Assembly: GCA_015956445.1 (NCBI GenBank)
Contig: WIUZ02000007.1
Location: forward strand, 868,001 to 932,000
Reading direction: 5' to 3'
Origin: Thelephora terrestris
Taxonomy: Eukaryota; Basidiomycota; Agaricomycetes; Thelephorales; Thelephoraceae
Length of the DNA: 64,000 nt
This document shows positions 23,518-35,692 of this stretch, in pieces. The position numbers were made by a program, and so were the translations under genes. The number at the start of each line of letters is the position of its first letter. Positions within the stretch are counted from its first letter, which is position 1. The notes beneath the pieces were generated by a model, which saw only the letters and a list, made by a program, of their open reading frames with translations, searched no databases and was not told the DNA's origin.

Positions 23518-25325
23518 TCACGACCTTGGGGGTTCTGTACAAGCTTCCAAATCCGCCAACCCGCCCTCTCGATCGGCCTGGGCGAACGTGAAGGAAACGC
23601 TACCGCGTGCCCCCGAAAGCTCAAAAGTCTCCAGCTTGTGTGTAGCTACACGACTGGCTTCACGTATCCCAATTACAAGCCTGCAGGCAAGGTTGGAATG
23701 AAGCACAATCTCGAGACTGTGTGGGAGAAACGGGAAGGTTGAGCGGTGGTCCAGTTCAATGAACTAGTGCGGAGCATGCAAACCTGGATCCGACGCCGAC
23801 GAACTCGATCTAGGCGAACCACGGAGTTAAATGCGTTTCCTGAAGGCGCAACCCGGAACGTCTGCTTACCGGCATAAGCACGGTGATGAGGATATTGGCA
23901 ACCGTGACGAGAAACATGTACAGATAGAACCGCATGCCTGCACAAAAGATTAGCGAGTGGATTGGCGATCAGCCGATGAGACTTTTCCCCTTCAGCGTTA
24001 CTCACCGTGCAAGTAAATTACATTCAAGAAATCAGATGTGTTTTTCCGGTCTGGTCAACTCCGTTAGTAGCCACTCGCATCGAGTGGGCATCAGAAACCG
24101 ACAAGTTCTCATCGCGCTAATAACCATCAAAACTAGGACAACTGTGGTCGCGATGCCAATGAGCTAGGTCCTCCGAAACCAAGCAGCGCTTGACGCACCT
24201 CCTTCCAATATAATGAACAACACCCAGTTCACGTAAATTATGTTCGTGCCGCTGACAGCCAGACATCCCCGGTACGTCTCAGGAAATGGGTTATCTATGA
24301 CTAGAGGGGAGGTTCTAGCATCCGCAGGCATTGACTCCAAAAGCGAAGAACAAGACGAAGAGTGAAGCAATACCCACAGTTGATCACTTCGATGAACCTC
24401 TCCACAAATATCGTGTTTGGGATTTGGCAAGCTATCAGGAGCAAAGCAAGACCAAACCCGACTCGTTTGTCTTTGTTCCAAACCGCATACGTTCGGATGG
24501 CAAGCACGACTGTCCACAGCGAAAAGAGAGGGTGAGACTGAAATTCAACGGCACGGTTGATAATTCCCCTCGTCGCACGTACTTTCCGTCAAGTCCATCC
24601 CTAAAATACCCGCCCCTGAAACAAAATACACCAGATGAGACGGAAAATGTGAGACGAGTAAGGGGGAAGTAGTGAGACATGACCAAAGATACTCACAGCA
24701 TGCGGCTTGGAGTGCCTTCTTACACGAATCAGGGGTAGGGCCTAATGCGAACTGATCTAGAGGGAAGATGTTAATTACTATCAACTCAGCCGCCATCACG
24801 AGTGCTAGATCGAACGAGAGCGAACGTCGAATTCGAACGGGCCAGAGTATGGAGGGCCACATCCAAGCGCGTGTGGCGTTCTCCAGGCGAGGAGATGAAT
24901 TAAACACAGGCAGACATGTGGAAGCTGAACTCACTTCGAATCAGTAACGACAGGGAGGCGAATGACAGATACCGGATGAAGATGTATAGGATTTTTGTCC
25001 AATTCCATGAGGCACGCCAGATATACTTTACTTCCTGGGGTAGCATCAACAGCCAATCATAAGTCTACAGGGGCGACATTCATCAAAAACCGTAGAAAGC
25101 AAGTCAGCTGAACTCACCCAGAGCATCAACGTCGAAACTGCGGGAAGACCGGATTAGCCAACTGTGTCGTGTGGAAGCAGGTTGAAATTCTAACCGTAGA
25201 TTGCCTGACGGTAAGTCTATTTCAGAGCTTCGAGCGGTGAGGAAAAGAGAGTAACATACCTCGACAGCGTGCTTTCTGGAGAGAGCTGCTTCAAAGGGCC
25301 CCAATAGGTCACTGTTGTTCCCCAT
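23518..25325 (-). CDS. DUF6533-type multi-pass membrane protein
   Basis: Exons read right to left from MGNNSDLLGPFEAALSRKHA (25,325), through a 10-nt microexon (25,195-25,204), to VSTLMLWTYDWLLMLPQEVK and WNWTKILYIFIRYLSFASLS. This tract is the signature of the DUF6533 family common in Agaricomycetes. A Cys-containing loop (PTPDSCKKALQAAC), VVLAIRTYAVWNKDKRVGF, a second Cys loop (TYRGCLAVS), YVNWVLFIILEG, LVLMVISAMRTYRKNTSDFL, MFLVTVANILITVL and a hydrophilic tail (ending 23,518) follow. About seven hydrophobic segments are visible. Nearly all junctions are frame-consistent; one near 24,600 I could not resolve. Family function is unknown; the topology suggests a plasma-membrane sensor or transporter-like protein. 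Confidence 0.8.
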
Positions 25326-28300
25326 GGCCTCAGGCGAGAGGGGCGGCGGAAGAAGAGAGGGGGTAAGCGGAGGCTAAGGCCCTTGCCATGGCTTTATACA
25401 AACCAGTGGATCAACACTCCAGTATCCCCATCAAGAAGATATGCCCCCATTTGGACCGCTCTATGTCGCGGAACGAGAATACGATACAATCCGTCGCACG
25501 ATAATATTTGATCAAGGAGAAAGGAAGTCGAGCACTCGCATTACGGCATGACCCGGCAAACAGGATAAACGTCGATCGGATGCTTTAGCGGCAATACAAT
25601 CCGACTGCGCCACAAGAGATGCCTGTACACAATTGGGTTGAACCGTGAGGAAGTTTCCGTGATTGGTCGTCGGGGTGACCGAAGGGTAAACCAGGGTAAA
25701 GGGGAAGATCAAAGTATCCGAGTTGCAATCAGCGGGACGCGCGCCTTGGTCGGGGCATTCGCATTCGCTCGTTCTGAATACAGTAGGGCCTCGGCTCGAC
25801 CTGATTTACCGCACTTCTGGAAGCGGCTAACACGATCCCGCTGTGCAGATGCAGGTTCTCGCCGGCGCTCTGCACACTAAGGTACCCACGTGCGGAGATA
25901 CGATGGAGGACTCATTCAAGTCTGTTCTGCCATCGAGCATCAGAAGCCTTGGAGACTTTGGGCGGTCGAGGCTTGGAGGCTAGCACGTCCCGAGTCGAAA
26001 CCACACAGAAACGGAGGAACGACCACATCGCCCCGAGGAAATGAATAGGGAATAAGTAGTGGTGTGGGGCAACCTGAATGAATTGACCTTTCCCGTTAGC
26101 TTCATCGAACGAACGAAAGAAGGGGACGGTGAAACTACATTACGACTTACATGTGCCTCTGTGCGGAGGGTGGTCAGGAGCTTCTTTGTTCTTGGTGACT
26201 GAGACCGAGGCGGATGGGTGCCTTCTCGGCTGCATGCAACCCGCAGATCAGCTGGCATCGCTTGCCATGGGCTCGACCTTGCCCAGAGTGTACCGCGATG
26301 TTGTCGACATCGCAGGTTGTGGGAATCGCTCTAAGATTCCCGTGTCTGAGCCTCCTTGGCGACAGAGGTCGCCAACTAATAACACGACATCTGTGCAAAC
26401 GCCAGCACAGTCTGGAAGGCCGCGAATTTTCACAATCCTTCTCACATACTTTTTTCTCGCTTCTCACAAAATATTCAGGCTCTTCTGATCCGTCTTTTCC
26501 CCCTAACCTAACGTCAGACTTCAAGGAGGTGATCCACTATGTGTCAAGTACTGAAGCAACAAGAATACATGGATACGTACGTGCTTATCTGTCAGAAGCT
26601 GAGAGAATATGAAATTGGGCCTCGTCCATCGACAAATGTCGAAAAAGAGGCAAACAAGCAGGCGCATGATTACCACGACAGAGGTATGGGTTCATGTGTG
26701 CGCGGTTCAGTGGAGTGGAGAGCCTGCTTGGCACTGATCACGGTCGGAGGTTGGCCAGTGCGTGCGTCGCGGGCGGGCGTCACACCGGAGTCCTCTTCGC
26801 CAGGCAACGCCTTCGGTAGCTTCCGCGCCCCACAGCGCCATCTGTCAGTCCCACATCAGACATGATACGAGAGATGGTCGACTGACAATCCAACCCCGGT
26901 TATGTCAACCGAGGTGAGGCACCCCTCAGTTCCGCACCGGCTCAAAGTTTTCTCGTTCCACGAAAGCCTTCACCTCAAGACCGCCTCAGGCGTGCAATTG
27001 CTTATCTTCAATGACTGGTGAGCCCGATAGACCACTGCGGTCAATTGCAGGCTGATTACTTGCCACGGCACTGCACAACCGCAAACCTCAATGGGAGAAA
27101 ACTCTATTCGACGGCACTTCTAACGGGTATTTGTTTTTACGTGCTTGAATTTGATTTACACTCACTGCCCAGGTTCTTGATGATGCCAGAGTCCAACGTC
27201 AGGCCTTTGGTGCCTTGGCCCGGGACCGTCCTTTTGGGTTGAGGACGTTGGGTGACTTGAGTTATCTGTGAGCGCTGAGAATCCGAACTCTGATCGAGTG
27301 GATTCATCTCATCAAAATCAGGCCGGAAATTTGTGTCAAGCCCTCGTTCCGAGGAAAATCCGTTGACCAAGAGTTGGGCTTCTGGCGTCGCAGATTATAT
27401 CTGGCAGAGATATTGCAAACCTTAGCACCAGATATCGACGCATCTCCGCCATAGGAAACGGTGGGGCAATCGCGAAGCAGCCAGTAAATGAACTCTTCCA
27501 AGCACACCACCTGGTCCACGGGCCCTGAGGCGAGATTTGGTTAAGGATATACATATCCGTCGAACCTTGAAGGGTGCCACAGTAGTATTTGCGGTTTGGG
27601 AAACAGCCCTCGGGTGGCATCATCCACCGGTGCCAAATCGATGGCAGCCATTTGCAAATCGATGGCTCGGTTTTTCGAAAACGCCCGTGGCATTTCTTTT
27701 GTTTACATGTGGCGCTCAGAACCTCAAGCTTGCTCCATGACCTGTCGCTTCAGTCGAAAACCGTACGCAATAGCAATTCCTCTCGATAGAGCGAACCCGC
27801 GCCTTGAGAGTGTCCAGTGGACTGTGGACTCAGCTTGTACCGGACTACATAGCACAGTGGGGTACCGCCAGCTCAGGGACTATTGAATGCACACCAGACT
27901 ACATCCACCGAGGAGTCAACGCCATTTAAAACCTTGCGAGGGTCATGTTTTGCTTCCGCGGCAGAAGGGTGGGCTCGACGCAAGCCCGGCCCGGCAGAGC
28001 CGGAGCCCTCACGCGGGACGCGGGAGGTGTCCGATCTTCGATCGGATCGGCCGCAGGCCGAAGCTCGCCGAGGGATGTGGGTTTGGAACGAACGTAGGCA
28101 GAAGGGCATGCATACATCAAGTTCTCAATCACCGACTAGATATGTCAAGTGCGTTCGGTATCTGCTCTCGGGAGGGGCAGGGATGTGTGGACGGCAACCA
28201 GAGAGCAAGGTCGAACCGAAGTCACATTTCGATATACGCACGGTTTCAGCGATTTTACAAAAGAACGGAGTATGGGGCATACCGGTGATGCCGAGCACCT

Positions 28301-28912
28301 CATGTGTACAAAAAACTGCGGGCGTCCTTGAACGGCTGCAATGGGCGCCTGCGACGCCACCTGTAAAGGTAATGATCTAAATCTTTCATGCATGAAACTC
28401 TTCATCATTTTAGCACCAGGGGGACGGGGTATGAGCTGGTATGAGACTCATAGTCCGAAAGATCCCAAGTTGTCAGGGTGACTCCCACATTAGTATCCAG
28501 GACCCACCGCATTCCTTTCGTACTTGAGATCTCTGGATACCGGGCGTCCGACGGGGCGTGTGATGCACACACGAGTGCACGAGGACAAAGGTCGTCAAGC
28601 TTTCGAAAAGATTCGTCGTCGAGCCCTGAGTTTTCCCGTCCCACGAATGAATGGTACAAATGATGATAAGACGACATCGGAGGAAAGGCAACAAAGGTGC
28701 GACAGCGGGGAGAAACAACAATACTAGCCAGGGGGAGAATATGATTCGAAAACTGAGCCCGAAAGTAAAGTGAATAGAAAGTCTTTTGAAGACCCAAGGT
28801 GGAAGATTGAAAGGGGCAACAACAATTGGGCGTCGCTCAGCCCCGTTTCAAACGATCGGTTGAATGTGTTGAATGCAAAGGTCCCGTCCATATGATAGGA
28901 AAAAATCTGTGC
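25326..28912. other. Long region without a supportable gene
   Basis: About 3.6 kb with many short overlapping frames. Minus-strand frames around 27,300-27,620 (VVCLEEFIYWLLRDCPTVSY; GCFPNRKYYCGTLQGST) have protein-like stretches in different frames, so they may be a decayed gene; I do not recognise it. Minus frames at 25,980-26,520 include a hydrophobic patch but no family. The one structured item is a cluster of GC-rich hairpins at 27,971-28,060. The right end presumably includes the 3' flank of the next gene. Confidence 0.4.
27971..28060. repeat. Cluster of GC-rich mini-hairpins
   Basis: Five perfect inverted repeats in 90 bp: gggct/agccc (27971-27987, 7-nt loop); ccggc-aga-gccgg (27991-28003); cgcg-gga-cgcg (28012-28022); ccgatc-ttc-gatcgg (28031-28045); cggcc-gca-ggccg (28048-28060). 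Four of them have exactly 3-nt loops. The composition is much more GC-rich than the surrounding DNA. It resembles the compact hairpins of GC clusters or double-hairpin elements known from fungal organelle DNA, but it lies in nuclear-looking sequence. It could also be a structured RNA. Confidence 0.6.
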
Positions 28913-30631
28913 TCAAGCTTCCCCAGCAACGCTTCCCTCGCTCGCAGTCGTCATGGCATAGTCGGACATCGCGAGGTTGTTCCCCTTTCGTTTCTCGAGG
29001 GCCGTCCTGATCGAAGTCCAAGGTTGGTGAGGAAGGCTCGACCGCCTCTGCAAACTGCACAACGCGCTGTCAATCCTCTTTGGAGGCGTAGGAGTGTGAA
29101 CGAACACTCACTTTGAACGAAGGGTGGGGCTGCTAGCCAATTTTGAGAAGTTGCTAGGAAATAGCGGGTTCCCAGGTCCACGTTCGATCCCGTTGGAGCA
29201 ATCGTCGTCACGCACGCCTCTATAGTGGAAGTAGGGCGAAAGCCGGCCATCGAGATGGATGGAAGACGAGGAGGAGTTACTTCGGCGGGGCCTGTAGCCA
29301 CCTTCTGTATAGGATGAAGCTTTTGCCCCTCCGCCATCCCCACCCCCCACGGCGGCGGGAGATGAGAACACAGGGGTGGTGCTTTCGTGGATGTGGGAGG
29401 CGGGAGACGACAAGGAGGTAGAGATTCTCAGCCCGTGGACGACTTCCTCCGGCTTTGGTGGTGCTAAACTTGCGTCCTCGTCCGCGTTCTCGGCTTCCTC
29501 TTCTGCTGCCTCGCTGATGTCTCCCAAGCCAACCTGCGGGTCACCCGGCTGGGATGAAGTGGGATCCGATGCGAACACAGGCTCGATCGAGAGAGGAGGG
29601 GTCTCGTAATCGTCGTCAAAGACGTCAGCGTAGATTCCAGGGTTGTGATCAGCAAAACTGAAGTTTGGTCTGTGATCTACATCAACCGGGGAAAGCACCA
29701 AGCTGGAGTCCAGTCCGGTGATATCATCCTCCGGCTCTTCTTCCGACACGTCCAACTCTGGTGGAATCCCGAGCGCGCCTTTGATCCTCTCCCATAGAAG
29801 TTCGCTGTGAGAATGTACGCAAGCGCGTGCCTTCGCCGCCCATTCTTCATCAGAAGCAACGTCTCGATCGACATGCCTAAACCAGTACTCTAATTGGGCA
29901 CGAGACCATAACTTGGGGTCTCTCTTCGCGAAATCTTCCAGTTTCACGTTTTCTTCCGGCTGTCTGGCGTCCAGAGGGAAGGCTTGGGTCAACAGAGTAA
30001 AGAGCTTGGCGGTTGGGGGCGTGGAGATCAACGCTGATACCTCAGCCGCTCTGTCGATGAACGGAAGGTATACGTCATCGGGGAGGGGCGTGAAGTTTGG
30101 TGCAGAAGTCGAAGCAGGAATAGAGGGACCGATGTGTGATGGATGCGATTTGGGGTGGGTGGAGGACTTGGCGAGTTCGATGACTTGTTCAGGAGCGAGT
30201 CTTGGTTTGGAGAACGACGAGAGTTTGCGTTGTTGAGGGGAAGTACCGCCGGGAGACCCTGGAGTTGTGCGGCCAGAAGTAGGACTGGAACGACCACCGT
30301 TGGAGCCATTGGTGGGATTGAAGGTTGTAAAGGCAAAACTCAATCTGCTGGAGTCCCCTTGATTTGAGCCGACAGATGAATTGCTGCCATGTCGCTTGTG
30401 CGGACGTCGATCTCTGAAGTGTTGTGGGGATGATGATCTCGGAGGTTCTGGGTCGGGTTGTTGAGCTTCGACGCGGACGATGGTGAGTTTACTGGAGATG
30501 GTTCTGGCAGGGCTTGCGTTGATATCGAAATGTTTGCCGTAAGGGTCTGAGGCGGATATCGAGCCTCTTCTAAGGGACGCTCTGCGCGATGGGATGGGAG
30601 AGATGGACGGCGGCGACCCGGTGGGAGACAT
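28913..30631 (-). CDS. Conserved hypothetical, acidic Ser-rich protein
   Basis: Two exons: 30631-29112 and 29054-28913, joined over a 57-bp GT-AG intron, giving 553 residues. Without the intron a TGA directly after LRSK would end the frame. I prefer splicing because the donor (gtgagtg) and acceptor (gtgcag) are good and the tail (QRRSSLPHQPW to ASEGSVAGEA) reads like coding sequence. The N-terminus is Ser/Pro-rich and disordered. A folded core around residues 190-300 includes DDVYLPFIDRAAEVSALIST, KLWSRAQLEYWFRHVD and HSELLWERIKGALGIPPEL. The second half is acidic and Ser-rich. No known domain recognised; function unknown. The next gene, PET117, lies 224 bp upstream on the same strand. Confidence 0.8.
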
Positions 30632-30855
30632 GACATGAAATCGAGTGGGGGAGAAGGAGAAAGAGAGGATGAACCCTGCAGAGGAGCGAGGTGTTTGTCA
30701 CTGACCTTCTCCGGTCGATCGCTGAAGTTGAAAGTAATCAGCTGGACAGCGCATGCTCTCTTCTTGCAGTCAGTCGGGCTGCAAGTGAATGGGACGGGAA
30801 AACTCGGATCGTTTTTTACGTCGGCGTACGTATCGACCGTCTGTACGAACGTGGG

Positions 30856-31181
30856 TCACCCATCCTCGGTCGTCGACGTCGATGGAGGCAGCTGTGCAGG
30901 GTTAGACACCGTCTGCACCCTCTCATACAACTCTCGCCTCCGCAAACTCTCCTGAAGTGCTCCCTCTCGCTGCTTATGCTTCTCCAGTCTTCGTGCATCA
31001 TCACGCACCACGCCTTGATACATCGTCTACGTGAGAAGGATAAAAAATGATGAGCACGCGAAACGTGTCCGGAGCTTTCACGAACCTCGCGCTCTTGGCG
31101 TTGCATGTAGTGTACTGTGAATATGGTGACGCTGCAAAAGGTTACCGCGGCTACGAGTGTCGCTTTCGCCGTCCGCGACAT
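30856..31181 (-). CDS. PET117: PET117 cytochrome c oxidase assembly factor
   Basis: Two exons, 31181-31086 and 31026-30856, with a 59-bp intron in phase 0, give 88 residues, the usual small size of Pet117. Visible family marks: MSRTAKATLVAAVTFC with one hydrophobic N-terminal helix, HYMQRQERE, then MYQGVVRDDARRLEKHKQR and a Glu/Arg-rich helix ending before a short disordered tail. Pet117 is a mitochondrial inner-membrane-associated protein that works with Cox15 in heme A synthesis for complex IV assembly. It is easily missed because neither exon exceeds 60 codons. Its start is 123 bp from the stop of the next minus-strand gene. Confidence 0.92.
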
Positions 31182-31304
31182 GGTGGTTTGGTGGAAACGA
31201 CCTCGACAATCAACATTATCCTCCATCATTTGTGAGCCGTCGGTATACATACGCGATAATTTACGCTACAGGATCAAGGGTTTGCTATTACTACGAACAC
31301 TCAC

Positions 31305-32192
31305 TCATTGCGTGATTGTTTTGTCTGTGCTTTCATCGGGAGGTGTGCTTGTCTCTTCCTCCTTGACCAATACTACAGACTCGGGTGAGCGGCCTCGCCT
31401 CTCTTCGGCCTCCTTCTTTTGCCGTCTGAAACGCCCCTTCGTCTCGGTAGACCACTGCGAAACACCCGCTCTGCCGTCGGATCTGACGAGGGCATATAAC
31501 CGCCACGCGATGTACCCGAACACGAGACTGGTAGAGATCCACGCTGATAAGGCGGCGAGAAGCAGAATGAGCATGCTCAGGAATGTGCCTGAACGGAAAG
31601 CTATCAACTCAATCCTCGGAAACGCATCCGTCTTTAACGCACCGCAAAGCCCGATGATAAGCGCAGACACCACAACAGCGGCACATAAACCCGTGAAAAT
31701 GGTCGATGCAAGGACAAATACGGCAAATCCGCTGTGAAGGCCGTGTTATTTGTGGGTCGCTTGCCAGAAGGTGCTGAACGTACAGAAACGAAAGGAACGG
31801 GAGGCTGACAAGGATCAAGAAAACAGAGGCGAATGTCTGGAAACTGGTCAGAGGAGAATTAAGAGAAAGGGGGGAGACTGACTGAAGTTATTGGATATGT
31901 GTGGAAAGCGACTTCAATGAACTTCCTTGTTGGTACGACTAAGCTCTCCTCGAACCTTCATCAAGGATATCTCATGAGTTCGAAGAGCTACAGTATCAGA
32001 AAAGACCAACTCGACGTACTTTTTACATGCATCTGTGACAGATTGTGCGCTGACTTCAAACTGCGGCCAAAGTTCTTCCTCGTGGTCTAAAGGCGCGGTC
32101 ATGTTCGTGATGGTAGTGGAGAGATGTCCGTATGCGTTGTGTGCGCTTGAGAGCAGAGCGGAAGGGGTTGGGATCCCATTAATCATCGGCAT
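31305..32192 (-). CDS. Small membrane protein with four hydrophobic segments, promethin-like?
   Basis: Three exons: a soluble N-terminus (MPMINGIPTPSALLSSAHNA to VTDAC) starting at 32,192; a short exon FQTFASVFLILVSLPFLSF; and a last exon from GFAVFVLASTIFTGLCAAVV through IIGLCGALK, TFLSMLILLLAALSAWISTS and a charged tail ending STDKTITQ at 31,305. The tight run of hydrophobic helices with a Leu/Phe/Gly pattern (LVSLPFLSFLGFAVFVL) recalls promethin/LDAF1-type lipid-droplet assembly proteins of the ER. That link is tentative and from memory of the family. It starts 208 bp from, and divergent to, ADE17. Confidence 0.7.
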
Positions 32193-32400
32193 CTTCGTTG
32201 TTTGCAACACACTCCTGCACCGTCAACCCAACTTACCCCTCTTCGCTCCAACCCCAAGACACGAGGTGCTGCCGTGGCACATTCCACTCAGCCTCGGCGC
32301 TGCCGAACCGATGAGGGGTATCTGAGTCACGTGGGTAGTCAGCGCGCCAAATTCACCCAGTCTCAAATTTTGATCCTTTGATTCCGGACTCGAAAACACA
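32193..32400. promoter_or_regulatory. Divergent promoter of membrane-protein gene and ADE17
   Basis: 208 bp between two divergent start codons must hold both core promoters. Contains gagtcacgtgg (32,325), an E-box-like CACGTG core that could bind a bHLH factor such as Cbf1 or Pho4. No clear TATA box. Confidence 0.5.
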
Positions 32401-34538
32401 ATGTCAACGCCCATCGGTAAGCCTGACTTTGATGAGAAGATAAACACGCGTTTACGATCTGGATTACAGCCCTTTTGTCGGTGTACGACAAGTCTAACCT
32501 CCTCGAGCTCGCCAAGGGTTTGCATGAAGCTGGGGTGAGATTACTGGGGTCTGGGGGGACGGCGAAAAAGATCAGGGATGCTGGGATCCCTATCGAGTGA
32601 GTTGAACTCCCCTAATGTGGGCTGCAGTTTTTGAACTCATCCTATTTGCGCAGAGACGTCTCCGACATCACAAAAGCCCCCGAAATGCTGGGTGGAAGGG
32701 TGAAGACTCTCCATCCTGCAGTTCATGGAGGTAAGCAATGCGTTTCTGACCGTCCCATACGACCTTTCTCATCTGCAGAAACCAATTTTAGGCATCCTGG
32801 CTCGTTCGATCCCTTCAGACGAACAGGATCTCAAGGCTCAGTCGATTTCCCCAATCGCTATCGTCGTTTGTAACCTCTATCCGTTCACCGAAACCGTCGC
32901 AAAACCGGAGTGCACCCTCGAGAACGCAGTCGAAGAGATCGATATTGGAGGTGTTACGCTCCTCCGCGCCGCGGCAAAGAATCACAAACGGGTCTCCGTT
33001 CTTTCCGATCCCTCCGATTATGATGACTTCTTGAAAGCTTGGAAGGATGGTCAGGGGGACGTTGGGCAAAAGCTTAGGAGTAAACTTGCGCTCAAGGCGT
33101 TTGAAATGACGGCAAAATATGACGACGCTATCGGTGGATACTTCAGGGAGAAATATGCTTCCAGTGACCTTGGCCTGGAAGAACTTGCTGGAGCGGTTCA
33201 GAGGACTCCTCTGCGTTATGGCGCCAACCCTCACCAGAAACCTGCCCAGGCGTACGTCACAAGCGGAGAGCTCCCGTTCAAAGGTACTACAGAAACGATA
33301 TGCACTGTACCACGCGCTCACCCAACCCATCCTAGCTCTCTGTGGATCCCCTGGTTACATCAACCTCCTGGACGCACTCAACTCGTATGCCCTGGTCAAA
33401 GAATTGTCTGAAGCTCTCAACCTCCCCGCTGCCGCGTCATTCAAACACGTCTCACCCGCCGGCGCCGCCGTGGGGATCGAACTGGATGATACGGAGAAGG
33501 TTGTCTACGGCGTTGAAGACCTGAAGGAACCCTTAACCCCTCTGGCCAGCGCTTACGCTCGCGCTCGGGGTGCCGATAGAATGTCTTCTTTCGGAGATTT
33601 CATCGCCCTCTCCTCTCCTTGTGATCTTGCCACTGCGAAGATAATTTCGAGGGAAGTTTCAGACGGTATCATCGCCCCCGGATATGACCAGGACGCCCTG
33701 GAAGTTTTGAGGAAGAAGAAGGGTGGAAAATATTGTGTGTTGCAGGTACGCGCGTTTAGGATCAAACCTGTCCTCGCGCAATACTGAAACCGAGGTCATT
33801 AGATTGACCCGAACTACATCCCTGAGGAGTTCGAAACACGACAGGTATATGGGATTCACCTTTCACAGAAGAGGAACGATGCCAAGATCGGCTCGGATCT
33901 GTTCAATAACGTTGTCACTCAAAACAAGGATGTGAGCTGTCGCCTTACATTCATAGCTTTCATCTCCATTCTCATCGTTGTTCCAGCTTCCAGAGGATGC
34001 CGTGCGAGACCTGATTGTCGCCACGCTCGCCCTCAAGTACACACAATCTAACAGTGTTTCATATGCGTATCGTGGGTCTGTCATCGGCATCGGAGCCGGG
34101 CAACAATCTCGCATCCACTGCACCCGTCTGGCGGGATCAAAAGCCGATCTCTGGTGGCTCAGGCACCACCCCAAGGTCCTCTCTCTTCCCTTCAAAAAAG
34201 GTGTCAAACGTGCGGACAAGGCGAACGCCATCGACCTCTACGTTAGCGGCGAAGACCTTGAGGGGTCCGAGAAGACGAACTGGGAAGGTCTTTTCGAAAC
34301 TGTCCCTGAACCCTTAAGCGAGGGAGAGAGGAAGGAATGGGGCAAGAAGTTGGACAAGGCGGCGTGTTCGAGCGATGCGTTTTTCCCGTTCCCTGATAAC
34401 GTGCATCGGGCGAGGAAGAGTGGTGTGAAATATTTGGCCGCTCCGGGTGGAAGTGTCATGGACCAAGAGTGTATCAAGGCGGCGGACGAACACGGAATGG
34501 TGTTTGCGCATACCTCGCTGAGACTGTTCCACCATTAA
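32401..34538 (+). CDS. ADE17: Bifunctional AICAR transformylase / IMP cyclohydrolase
   Basis: Seven exons (32401-32416, 32470-32596, 32654-32730, 32792-33283, 33336-33745, 33803-33931, 33987-34538) give exactly 600 residues, close to the usual ~592. The protein makes the last two steps of de novo purine synthesis: formylation of AICAR using 10-formyl-THF, then ring closure to IMP. The N-terminal cyclohydrolase (MGS-like) domain shows [29 protein letters not shown] and VCNLYPF. The transformylase shows [35 protein letters not shown] and, near the end, GQQSRIHC and the DAFFPFPDN motif. First exon is only 16 nt. No defect seen. Cytosolic enzyme, homodimer in known cases. Confidence 0.97.
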
Positions 34539-35692
34539 GGTACGCTTGGGTTTCACGCCTTCCCTTCTCAGGACCTTCTCAAGAGGCGTCGTTGCAAGCA
34601 GTTAGGGTATTCAGGATCTAGGGTGTATTTCTAGTGTGAGGTGGGTGTTAGAGCTCACCTCCACGACAAACAAGCAAGGTCTGGGTTAGACCCGGTGATT
34701 GGACAAAAATAGAGAAACGGCGTTCTTGTTTTTTTTTTGTCAGTTCCCGCCTTATCTTTACCAGGACGTGCGGTTATTTGGCACACAGAAAGAGCTCTAG
34801 CGGCGGCAATTCCACCCAGGGAAATACGCTGATCGCTCAACAAGGAGCTCCTGGCGGAGCAAACGCTCTCTGTGAAAGAATCCGCGAAACTGAATAATTC
34901 AGGCTCGTGGCGCACTTGAGGTTTTGAATTTGTAGGCGGTCTGGGTCCCCCACCATGATTACCGTGCGGAGGAATCCTCAGATTAATTACAGGCCCTTCG
35001 CAACAGCTCAAGCTCATTATCGATAATCCCTTCCGGGATCGAAGGAAGTTTCTGGGGGACCTCATTACCAGGTCCGGGAAGAAAATCTCTTATGTAACCG
35101 TGGCGGAGACCTTCCGAAAGCTATATGTGTATGGAAAGATGGTCCTTCATGAGGAACGTTCATACATTCGAAAGAATTGGTCCTTGTACTTGGAGGATAC
35201 CCTTCTAACGTACGTTTCGAAACTTGTGACGGTTCGCTCTAGCCTCTCCATTCAAAAACGTGTCCGAGTGTGTCATTTGGGACCGAACCCTAGGCCCACT
35301 GGTGAGAAACGCGCGCGAGGGTTGGATAGACTGACCAGAATACATTATTTGCACAGATGAGAGCTTGTGTGTATATACTTTGTATGGGTTTATGGTTTTG
35401 TGATGGATGGAGATGGAGAAAGGGATATAATAAAACAACACTTGGGAAAGCCTGAAGGGGATGAAGAAGTACGGCAACTGCGAAGTATTGCCGAAGGGGC
35501 CGGGGGGGTGGGAGTTCTAAAGGGAGGGGGGGAGGCTTTCGTGAGGGAATACGATGGATGAATAGCAGTGATGATCTAGGGAGAGCACGACATGCACATA
35601 CAACATAGACATACATAAAAATGGGGTACGAGTGGAAAGGAATCCCAAACCGAAAGAGGGAACGATTGATCCGGAGAAAGCGTACCGCACAT
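34539..35692. other. Intergenic, no gene seen
   Basis: About 1.15 kb between the ADE17 stop and the stop of a minus-strand gene (tail to tail). It contains a T-run at 34,730 that may serve 3'-end formation. Short frames on both strands lack support. Confidence 0.45.

Noticed and set aside
26129-26612. Overlapping plus and minus frames near 26.1-26.6 kb as a membrane-protein gene
   Set aside because: Only one short hydrophobic patch is visible, and no chain of exons could be joined in frame.
28405-28797. 130-codon minus-strand frame
   Set aside because: Composition looks random, several overlapping frames of similar length exist, and there is no domain, splice partner or repeat.
29108-29112. 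Reading the TGA after LRSK as the true end of the Ser-rich hypothetical gene
   Set aside because: A strong donor (gtgagtg) overlaps that stop, and a good acceptor 57 bp on opens a coding-like tail in frame, so splicing is preferred.
30635-31050. Plus-strand open frames opposite PET117
   Set aside because: They are shadows of the minus-strand PET117 exons and of its intergenic DNA; no family match.
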